Source of the DNA: Pezicula radicicola
Taxonomy: Eukaryota > Ascomycota > Leotiomycetes > Helotiales > Dermateaceae
Assembly (NCBI GenBank): GCA_003008705.1
Contig: PDUO01000002.1
Span: forward strand, 328,898-392,897
Direction of reading: 5' to 3'
DNA: 64,000 bases
A program made the translations under genes and the position numbers. Of this stretch, positions 57,701-64,000 are shown piece after piece. The first letter of the stretch is position 1; every line of letters starts with the position of its first letter. The notes under the pieces were generated by a model. The model saw only the letters and a list, made by a program, of their open reading frames with translations, did no database searches and had not been told where the DNA came from.

Positions 57701-58460
57701 TTTCTAGACCTTCTTGTTGAATACTAGGTCTCGCTTCTTCTGATATTTCGCCTCTTCTAATCCGACCTGGTTCTGTTGTCAATGGTGAACGTGCTGCGAT
57801 TCTATATTCAGAGACTGTCTCGTTGGTTTGCACAACTGTTTGGTTTGTTCGGATACTTCGATCTTCTGGTTCAGGAGCAAGTGATCTTCTTTGTCGTCCG
57901 GGCAAGATGGAATTGGAGTTGGGGTTGGAGTTGGAGTTCGAGAAGACAGGATGTCTCATAATGAATCGTTGAAGTCCCGTTGCGTTTGGATTTGGTACTT
58001 GTGCTTGTTGTGACAGTTCTTGTGGTCGTGTTCGGTTTGCTGGTATCCAGTTGCTTAACTCGTACTCTTGATATTCATCATCGTCATTTGCATTCTCATT
58101 GTTGTTTAAATCCTCATTGTCGTTAGAATCCAACCTTTCTCCAAAACCACCATTCACATCTCCCCCTTCATCTCCCACACCATGACTTTGAATCTCCTCA
58201 CCCACTCTACCTCTTTCCCTTCCCCATCCCTCCCACCGAATAACCCTTTCAATATCAAGTTGTAACTGTCGTAGATCTTGACTATCACCTTGAGTATCGT
58301 CGTCGTCAGAAACTGAATTGCCGGTTTGGATTTGGGTTTGTGGCGTTTGCCGGGCTTGAAGTATTAGATTACGGGCTTGGGTTAGGAGGGTGTGACGGGT
58401 TGGTCGTTGCTGAGAGCCGGTTTGGAGATAGAGGCTGGAAGGGGTACGGGTTGGTGGCAT
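54774..58460 (-). CDS. Orphan protein, 1228 residues, single exon
   Basis: One uninterrupted frame. I do not recognise the family. The N-terminal third (to about residue 340) is low-complexity and predicted disordered: Gln/Thr-rich, then Asp/Asn-rich (DNEDLNNNENANDDDEYQEY), with Asn/Ser/Pro repeats (SNSNSNPNSNS). From about residue 345 the protein is ordered-looking and helical, with a repeated short motif W-x-P-(D/S)-x-x-(M/Q/T) followed by aromatic and basic residues: GGWIPDRRMHQTVYENW, ENWKPSDYGRIVQLM, SEWQPMDYQRLLPREL, TDWVPDEQTHRQI and GDWRPSEQMYTDLRAL. The C-terminus is acidic (NEEDNVELDD), then helical. No signal peptide or membrane segment. The intact 3.7-kb frame shows selection for coding; the role is unknown. 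Confidence 0.85.
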   Translation of the reverse strand: MPPTRTPSSLYLQTGSQQRPTRHTLLTQARNLILQARQTPQTQIQTGNSVSDDDDTQGDSQDLRQLQLDIERVIRWEGWGRERGRVGEEIQSHGVGDEGGDVNGGFGERLDSNDNEDLNNNENANDDDEYQEYELSNWIPANRTRPQELSQQAQVPNPNATGLQRFIMRHPVFSNSNSNPNSNSILPGRQRRSLAPEPEDRSIRTNQTVVQTNETVSEYRIAARSPLTTEPGRIRRGEISEEARPSIQQEGLETDRGIERETRYHLNSSLRSAERFENITNHDLRYTNLSRINLSETQINNPSPSSTQSQSQEQNNTSTTTTTASRETESILPARIEFPETSLFVRELRRRRALQHVRRVDGDGEVIWDMRYTLLSRTDQEEEEESEEGIIRHHILQLSLAMRNSNIPRNSARVIIRMLNVATITGLPVPETVQLVFHLGLYIRNRLALRPDLGETTFVPEAAVWHALHVIWDHDGPGGWIPDRRMHQTVYENWKPSDYGRIVQLMDFENGVPRSEWQPMDYQRLLPRELREQLRMDANDSNADVDGETFQRGTQQPLTDWVPDEQTHRQIEEDRVRSLLITNFGTADAPDIVITQTGHAVSGELRMADQYRIFNSSQLSVWPSLGIPLQRPRLLGIDQVVDLEFLHFIRERGRSRNLSASEMDAEYASRYTLLFSVVGDALRTDGGLIQNPITPVQFRRNHRWLRPMARFILLRAIEDGLHVVEAQHLLDLWFVFLEGREDLLANRFGIIILAVVVLEGLGDWRPSEQMYTDLRALGQIGQGNFAMFSASPMAEQARRDILESIELDMPREEADTMSSVNDVTGITETARAIAHITLTDSLSPAQARSDFESTRTFFSRILQMVWFPEEFEPQDSGLYGDKVSQYMGFQNDHLSEEGRREMRQMLDFGPDINLRQSLLLWSIALSIDINSLLRCLPGNRLLTRYEERVASEIWEPDSRQSSPVFLMTAFMDEWRLHRTSPHQRGMRERGIVQQGLDWGLPTVFVEQIVRCWAIVSAWALIAGQAEQQSRWTEVRADRLNSIFRQEVEIRNRQNATTPDSWDYWGIRQFVHRETTEGEPSNDTSSENEEDNVELDDRTVMGAEGVEDEQQDGHFVEQTDTQMEIAEIERHMANLAIDEDTEAAYTQALAGLPSAEIVTFLQLQANPYLSEREVWHMAHRWTTHRAYIEASGRVEAQKDWIWNWMNEVEATEDVVEHNNQERGIGDDND

Positions 58461-60058
58461 TGTTGTATTTTGGGGTTTAGGGAGGGAATGGTATTAGGGT
58501 TGTTTTGGAGACTGTTTTGGGAGTTGGGAGAGGTAGGGAGGTAGGGGGTGGCTTTGATGAGGGGTTTTGCTTTGTTAGTGTGGTTGTGTTTTACGTTGTT
58601 TGGTTTTGGGGTTGTGTAAGTGTGTAGGTTTAGTGTTGTGTCGTTCTTATTGGTCTTGTTGGTTTGGTTTAGCTTGGTTCTGGTTAGAGAGGACAGGAGA
58701 GGTTTTATAGCAAGGAGGAGGAGAGAAGATTCCGGTGAGAAAGAGTTTCTGACTGGGTATATGAGTAACAGGGTACAATCACAGTTTCTGGTTTTCAGAG
58801 TGGATTAAGTGTGGGGTTTTGTTGAGTGTGTGTACGTATGAATGGGATTTAGGATGAATGGACACTATGAATAGCGAACGGTTCTAAGGGTTATTTAAGC
58901 AAAGTAAGTAGGTTAGTAACGATATGATCACCGCTTGTGGTTTATGTGAATATATGTTCTGAGGATCTATAAATTAGTAGAAGAGTGAGTAAGGAAGATT
59001 GTTATTAGAGACTGTGTGAATTTGTTTCGTTTAATTTCAAGGTGTGTTTCAATAGATGGTTATTATGAGTTTTTGTTTGCTGTTACTTCTAGGGGAGGAT
59101 AGGGATGGTGAGGGATAGGTGGAAGGAGGAATAAGTGTGTAGTTAAGATATTAATGTTAAGAAGTTAGCATTTTTGATATTAGACTGTGCATTGATGAAA
59201 GGAGAAGTTTGATTGAGGTATTGCCGTGTTTTTATTCAAGTTGGGTGTTGTGGCACCATTCAGCTTTACACCTTTGCCGCAGAGAACAAGCATGTATCTA
59301 TTCTTAGAAGACTAATTCAGCTGAGTTACTAAGATCAACTTAGTAACTAGTAGTAACCTCACAGACATTTCTTCAACAAAGATAGGATAGACCCAGCGCC
59401 TTACTCTGACTACTAACTTATTGTTTCCTATGAATCAATCGCTCCTTGTGGTTGATACTACCTTATGTCCGTTTGGCCAATAGATCAACTAAGTGTTTAA
59501 GATCTAGGGGTGTTTATTATAGAAGAGGTTTCTAGGGACAGGAGAGGACCCAGTTAAATTAGAGATGACCATCTTGCAAACCAAGTAGGAATTTTGTAGA
59601 CTATTTACTAGGGATAACAGAAGAGTTTTTGATAAAGAATTAGGCAGTGACACTTGCAAATCGATATCAGTTCTCTTCCAAGCAATTTTAATGCCACTTT
59701 CCTATTAGAGAGGGAAGGCCTACAAAAATTAAGCGAGATATCTTTTCACTCATCAGATCGCTTACAAGCATGTTTGCCCAATCAGTTTGTATCTCAACCA
59801 CTATGAGTAACCCATAAATTATAAAGAATCACAGGTTCATTCCTCTGACTTGAGATATTGACAGAACCATGATTCAGAACTGACAAACAATGATCGTCTC
59901 AAATCCAAATTTCCTATAAATTCCCACTTCGACCTTCAAATCCATCTTCTTTCGATTCTCCAACTACAACACACTCAAGCCAACCAACCCATAAGAATCA
60001 AAACAACATATTACAGCCCATCAATAATACTTTCCCAGAACCAAAACCAAAGCCAACA
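58461..60058. promoter_or_regulatory. 1.6-kb divergent intergenic region
   Basis: This lies between the 1228-residue orphan and the 462-residue gene. Next to the orphan the plus strand is strongly G/T-rich (58470-58700), that is, C/A-rich on the coding strand, as in fungal 5' UTRs. The region before 60059 is CA-rich. No ORF was recognised. Confidence 0.5.
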
Positions 60059-61447
60059 ATGTCACCAAACCCCAGATACCCCAACGGCGAACTCAAAACA
60101 CCAAGCCGAATAGACAGAGAAAACCGCCAAGATATCCTCAAACAAATTGTCAAGCATAATAAAGATCATCGTGAAGCACCGCTTTATATTGGTAATCCAA
60201 CTGCGAGTACTTTTAAGGAGTTGGGGAGGATCCAGATGAGGGATGAGGGGAGGAATAAGTATCCTATAATACCACCTTGGGAAGAAGGAGAGGAGAAAAA
60301 CGTTTCTAAGGAGGTTGCAAAGAAGGCTCTTGCTTTGAAGGAGTGTACGACTGCAGACCGAAAATCATATTCTGCTCTTGGTGCCAAGTCACAACCTGTC
60401 GTCAAAAAAGAGGATCATACTAAAACACAATCAATACAGAATCCAAGTCAGGAAACGAGAAATTCGCGAGGAGAGAGAACTTCTGAGGCTCCTAGAGCTG
60501 TATACGATGCCATGTGGGCCAGCCAACGCGCCACCACTCCAGCAAAGGCATTACAGAAAGGAAAAGAAATGGATTCAGGAAAGAACCCAATACAACACCC
60601 GAAGCCGAAGGTAGGAGAACCTGTTCCAAGAGCCAAACAGCCAACTCTGGTACAGAAACATGATGCCAAAGTCGCTGAGCCCAAGAAGCAACAGCCAGTC
60701 CAGCTACCGACAAAAGTCGCAGAAGAAAAATCGGAACCAAAACCTATTATTCATACTCATCGAGCCGAAACTCCTGTAAAACAGAAAGGTGTTGCTTTTG
60801 CTAGCACAGCAGAGACCGACACCGGCTCACTTAAGCCCACGAAATCAACTCCGAAGAGAACTCCTACCCCTCTCCCAACAACTCCAAAACCAAATGTTGC
60901 TACCACGAAAGCCAAAGAAAAGGAAAGAGAAGAGGAAGACGAAATAATTCGCCGATCCAACGAAATCCAAAAACGAAGGCAACGAGAAAAGGAACAAGAA
61001 AAAGAACGGCGAAAGCGGGACCAAGAACTCGAACTCGCGAAACAAAAACAAAAGGTTCGTCCCTCCACCCCTCTCCAACAATCCCAACAAAACCAAAACC
61101 AAACCGATATTGATAAAAAAATACAAGATCTTCAAATCCGAGCAGCGGCTTTAACACCTCTCAGTCCAATCTTTAGAATGTCGCTCGGTCAGAGGAATTA
61201 TGGGGTCAATATGACGCCGGAGAGGATAAAGTGGGCTAGGGAGTATTTGGATTGTTTTAATAGGGATGGGGACGTTGGGAGGGAGCAGTTGGGAAGGACT
61301 GCTAGGGTTATCTTCTCTGGTGGTTGCGGGCTTAGGGAGCGTGTTGGTGTAGGGAAGGTGAGGGATGGGAGGAAGGAGATTGAGGTTGAGGCTGATCATA
61401 CTGGATTGTTGGACATGGTTATTAGGAGTCTTCCTCCTGAGGATTAA
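60059..61447 (+). CDS. Hypothetical basic, disordered protein, 462 residues
   Basis: Single exon with ATG at 60059 in a CAACA-ATG context. The first 110 residues contain a possibly ordered segment (ENRQDILKQIVKHNKDHREA, YIGNPTASTFKELGRIQMRD). The middle is Lys/Pro/Gln/Thr-rich and disordered, followed by a charged coiled-coil-like stretch at about residues 283-345 (KEKEREEEDEIIRRSNEIQK). The last 90 residues look ordered: PIFRMSLGQRNYGVNMTPER, WAREYLDCFNRDGD and GLLDMVIRSLPPED. I do not recognise a family. Long antisense open frames opposite the Lys/Glu-rich part are by-products of codon bias. Convergent with the PEBP gene. Confidence 0.75.
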   Translation: MSPNPRYPNGELKTPSRIDRENRQDILKQIVKHNKDHREAPLYIGNPTASTFKELGRIQMRDEGRNKYPIIPPWEEGEEKNVSKEVAKKALALKECTTADRKSYSALGAKSQPVVKKEDHTKTQSIQNPSQETRNSRGERTSEAPRAVYDAMWASQRATTPAKALQKGKEMDSGKNPIQHPKPKVGEPVPRAKQPTLVQKHDAKVAEPKKQQPVQLPTKVAEEKSEPKPIIHTHRAETPVKQKGVAFASTAETDTGSLKPTKSTPKRTPTPLPTTPKPNVATTKAKEKEREEEDEIIRRSNEIQKRRQREKEQEKERRKRDQELELAKQKQKVRPSTPLQQSQQNQNQTDIDKKIQDLQIRAAALTPLSPIFRMSLGQRNYGVNMTPERIKWAREYLDCFNRDGDVGREQLGRTARVIFSGGCGLRERVGVGKVRDGRKEIEVEADHTGLLDMVIRSLPPED

Positions 61448-61644
61448 GGAATTTTGGAAAGGCTGTTCCCTGGTGGCTTGGCTAATCTTGTATAAGTACG
61501 ATGATTTTGTAAAGTATGAATAACTCTCCTCTCAATTAAACATTAGTTCAGACTCAAGAATCCCAATAATAAAATGAGACAACCATGGTATCGTAGTGAA
61601 TGGTAACTGTTTTGCATTATTGGCCCCAGAAACGAATGACTAAT

Positions 61645-62368
61645 CTACGTGCCAGTAACATTAAAGAAGTTGGAGCTAACGATCGTCAGATTAGCCTGAG
61701 ATGCAAAGGCCGCCATGTCGAAGTTTGCTCTTGTTGCTACTTCTTCGGCAACAGTGGTGCTGACTGAGAATCCGGCGACTCCTGTTGTGGCGAGCAGGTA
61801 TTGGGTGTAACGATGGGTTTGACCTGCTGGAGGACCGGGAGATCTAATATAACCCAATATTAATATTTTTTTCTGTATCTTCATAAAAAGCTTAAGCGCA
61901 ACTTACACATAAGCTGCGACCGCAGAGACATTTTCAGCATTAACAAGAGGAAAGACAGTTTTATTTCCAACTGTTACCGATGTAGAGGCCGAAGTAAGAC
62001 CATCCTGCATCCAATGAAGGAATGCCGCTGATCCATTTCCAGATCCACCCGCATCTGGGTCGGTCATGACGATTGCAAAGGTTGTACCAGCTAAGTTCTT
62101 GTCGAGAGCTAGTGTGGGAGCACTCGCGGTATCTATTTACATCGTGTTAGCGACTCAATCTATTTCATCTCGTTATCGAGGGGATTGAGAGACAAGTATA
62201 CTTACTAGCTTTAGGAATATTAACCCCATTAACAGCAAGTGTCGTAGTATCAAAAAAAGCCGTCATATTCTCCGAATTCGCAGGACTCAAACCCGGTGGT
62301 GTCATAGCCGAAGCCACTCCCACAAGAACAGCACCAACACCAACAAAACTGAAAGAACCGGCTTTCAT
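61645..62368 (-). CDS. Secreted PEBP (phosphatidylethanolamine-binding protein) family protein
   Basis: Exons read from the minus strand: 62368-62206, 62132-61907, 61843-61645; 588 nt, 195 residues, in phase. The first 21 residues (MKAGSFSFVGVGAVLVGVASA) form a signal peptide. PEBP hallmarks follow: FAIVMTDPDAGGSGNGSAAF, LHWMQDGL and, across the last junction, YVSPGPPAGQTHRYTQYLL. Several N-glycosylation sequons (NMT, NKT, NVS, NLT, NVT) fit an extracellular protein. The C-terminus ends at NVTGT without a clear GPI signal. Cytosolic PEBPs inhibit proteases or bind lipids; secreted forms in fungi are of unknown function and could interact with host or environment. Confidence 0.88.
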
Positions 62369-63682
62369 ATTGAAAAGCAAAACAATAACGAGAATGATAT
62401 AAAATCGGTGATAAGAATAGAAAATAAGTGGAACGAACTAGTTCACAGAACTGGAGAGAGAACCAACAAAAGGGAAAGAGATCTACTGAGACAAGAAAGT
62501 AGAAATATATAAGATCGTAGTAGGGAAGAGCCAAGGATACGGAAGCAACCTTATTTGCTTTGCTTCGCCAGCCTTGGTAAGGTAAGTGGAGAGACGCGTA
62601 GACAGGAAACTGGGTGAAACCCATATCACCCTTTTCTTAAGGAAGCGAGAGTGAATAATCTGGGGATCTTCTCTCAGCCTTATGAAAGAGATCGGGAAAT
62701 CGGTATTGAAAAATCGCCGGTTTGGGTATGAATGGTACTCTACTTCAGATGATAAAATCGTCTGAAGATTTGTGTACCGTACTCGCAAGAATTGAGCTGT
62801 TTTGGAGGGATCAATGGTTGGAAGGATACAGAGGTGGTTTCATGACATTTTGATGGGAGGGCCGATACTCGTCTATGAGAGGTTGATGTCTTGCCAAGGA
62901 TATAGACGAAGGATAGAAACAAACTTGAGACGAAGTGGATAACGCCCACTTCCCGAAGTTCTAGAAGAGAATATTTTTGTACTTCTTACCTGCACTTCCG
63001 CTTCAGATTTTGTAAAACGAGAAAGGAGGCTCTGGTCGAGGCTTAAACATCGTATTTTTGAATGATCAAGGGTGGCTATGACTACGCAAGTGGAGGTGTT
63101 CTAAAGAACTTGTGAGGATTTTGTCTCGGTTGGAGCCCCTGAATCTTGACGTGTTATTAAGCGAGGTTAAGTAATTTCATTGAGGCATAAAGCAGGTATT
63201 GCTTAGTTCAACTCGGCCGCTTTCTACATCCTATATATATTCATATATCTGCTTATATCCTTAGAGTAAAGAAGCCGTTGCATTTTGACCCTTATTTATA
63301 GAATCTTTTCTGTTTGTAGACTATATTAGCAGAGTATTTGTATAAGCCAATTCTGCACTCAGTGTCCTTGGTGATTCTGAGGTTACTGATAGCTCCGTAT
63401 TCGTCTTCGTTCTGTAATCGCTTCTTATTAAGTTTCCGTAACCAATTCTTCTCGTTTCTAAGTCTTACACTTAGCGTTTATAAAAAGAGTGTAAGTGTTG
63501 CGGAATCTAACCAAGTTAATGACTGAATCCCATCCATGTATAGATCACAGAAAAGAAAGTCAACTAATCCAATTCAAGTGTTGATGTAGGTAGTATATTA
63601 GTTGTTAAGTTCTACGAATTCGAGGCTCTGGCCCTAACGTCGCAAAACGACGCCAACAATATCGAGAATAGGGTGCGAATAT
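62369..63682. other. 1.3-kb gene-free region
   Basis: This lies upstream of the PEBP gene. It is AT-rich on the right with TATATATT/CATATAT runs near 63230. No ORF or RNA gene was recognised. Confidence 0.5.
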
Positions 63683-64000
63683 TCACCTCCTCATCATACA
63701 GAAGTGAAGATCATCGAACCCTGCAAAACTGGTCCTTAATTCAAACTCTTCGTGGAAATCACGTAATCTTTGACGTCCATGAGCGCCGTGGTCAAGATCC
63801 AACCAATATCCTAGTTCCTTTACACTTTGTACATTCCACTTTCTTCTCGATGTATCGTTAAGGATAAGTGCCCTTAGTCTCTGTCTTTTACGCTCGTCGT
63901 GGTCAAGGGTACTGCCTGCCACGAGCTTTCCCTCGAACACTTTTGATCCGGCCTCTAATGTCTCCGCATAGGTAAGGTATTCCGTCTGAAAAATCGGTGT
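63683..64000 (-). CDS. 3' end of an unidentified gene, open to the window edge
   Basis: 106 codons including the stop, open from the right edge with no ATG inside the first part, so the start lies outside. It begins TPIFQTEYLTYAETLEAGSK and continues with a basic stretch HDERKRQRLRALILNDTSRR, then LGYWLDLDHGAHGRQRL and a final RTSFAGFDDLHFCMMRR. Charged and probably helical; no domain was recognised. It could be a chance frame, but the length and amino-acid mix favour coding. Confidence 0.45.
   Translation of the reverse strand, partial: TPIFQTEYLTYAETLEAGSKVFEGKLVAGSTLDHDERKRQRLRALILNDTSRRKWNVQSVKELGYWLDLDHGAHGRQRLRDFHEEFELRTSFAGFDDLHFCMMRR

Noticed and set aside
60492..61157. Several long antisense frames opposite the 462-residue gene.
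   Set aside because: They mirror the Lys/Glu/Pro codon bias of the sense gene and consist of Phe/Leu/Ser runs.
1..64000. tRNA, rRNA, CRISPR arrays and complete transposons.
   Set aside because: Looking for tRNA T-arm patterns, repeat-spacer periodicity, transposase motifs and long terminal repeats by eye gave nothing convincing; a tool-based search could still find a tRNA.

Overview
The window is nuclear DNA of a filamentous ascomycete. Nearly every gene is split by short introns of about 50-100 bp with fungal signals (GTAAGT/GTATGT donors, CTAAC/CTGAC-type branch points, short distance to AG). The gene set includes an H+-ATPase, a malic enzyme, two Zn2Cys6 regulators, Sec72, an indoleamine dioxygenase, a CorA-like protein and NLR-type genes. 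Moderate GC, long AT-rich gene-free stretches and the gene content would fit Leotiomycetes (Helotiales), but the species placement is a guess. One ambiguous base (N) lies at 9873.

Layout. 1-537: 5' end of the plasma-membrane H+-ATPase, running off the left edge. 538-11238: a 10.7-kb gene-free stretch ending in a decayed tandem repeat (9.7-10.8 kb). 11239-13448: NAD(P) malic enzyme with an apparent GC-AG intron. 14076-15398: an intron-containing MscL-type mechanosensitive channel. 15867-17457: a wrecked O-methyltransferase. 17750-20224: an intact Zn2Cys6 regulator. 20923-21558: small hypothetical. 22270-24045: aldo/keto reductase with one very long intron. 24046-27759: AT-rich, gene-free. 27760-28224: TIGR04076-family protein.

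28466-38124 is the most coherent block, a tryptophan/kynurenine gene cluster. It holds kynureninase (-), indoleamine 2,3-dioxygenase (+), kynurenine formamidase (-), an FAD aromatic hydroxylase of the salicylate-hydroxylase type (+) and a Zn2Cys6 activator (+). The four enzymes form two divergent pairs. Both shared promoters carry the same 17-bp sequence built from TCCGNN hexamers, a plausible binding site for the cluster's own Zn2Cys6 protein. Together the enzymes can take tryptophan to N-formylkynurenine, kynurenine and anthranilate (or the hydroxy forms), and the flavoenzyme could hydroxylate the aromatic product. No kynurenine 3-monooxygenase or 3-hydroxyanthranilate dioxygenase was recognised here.

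38125-53932 is an accessory region. It contains AT-rich decayed repeats, a CorA-like membrane protein (40763-43773), a large SesB-like esterase/helical/ankyrin protein (45695-49420) and, directly downstream on the same strand, a broken NACHT-type NLR (about 49640-51550) lacking its P-loop segment. This looks like a fungal allorecognition or innate-immunity (STAND) locus under birth and death.

53933 to the end returns to ordinary genes: Sec72 (TPR subunit of the ER translocon), a 1228-residue orphan with a recurring tryptophan-proline motif, a 462-residue disordered basic protein, a secreted PEBP-family protein, and the open 3' end of an unidentified gene at the right edge. All exon joins given were checked for reading phase by hand. 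None has transcript support.
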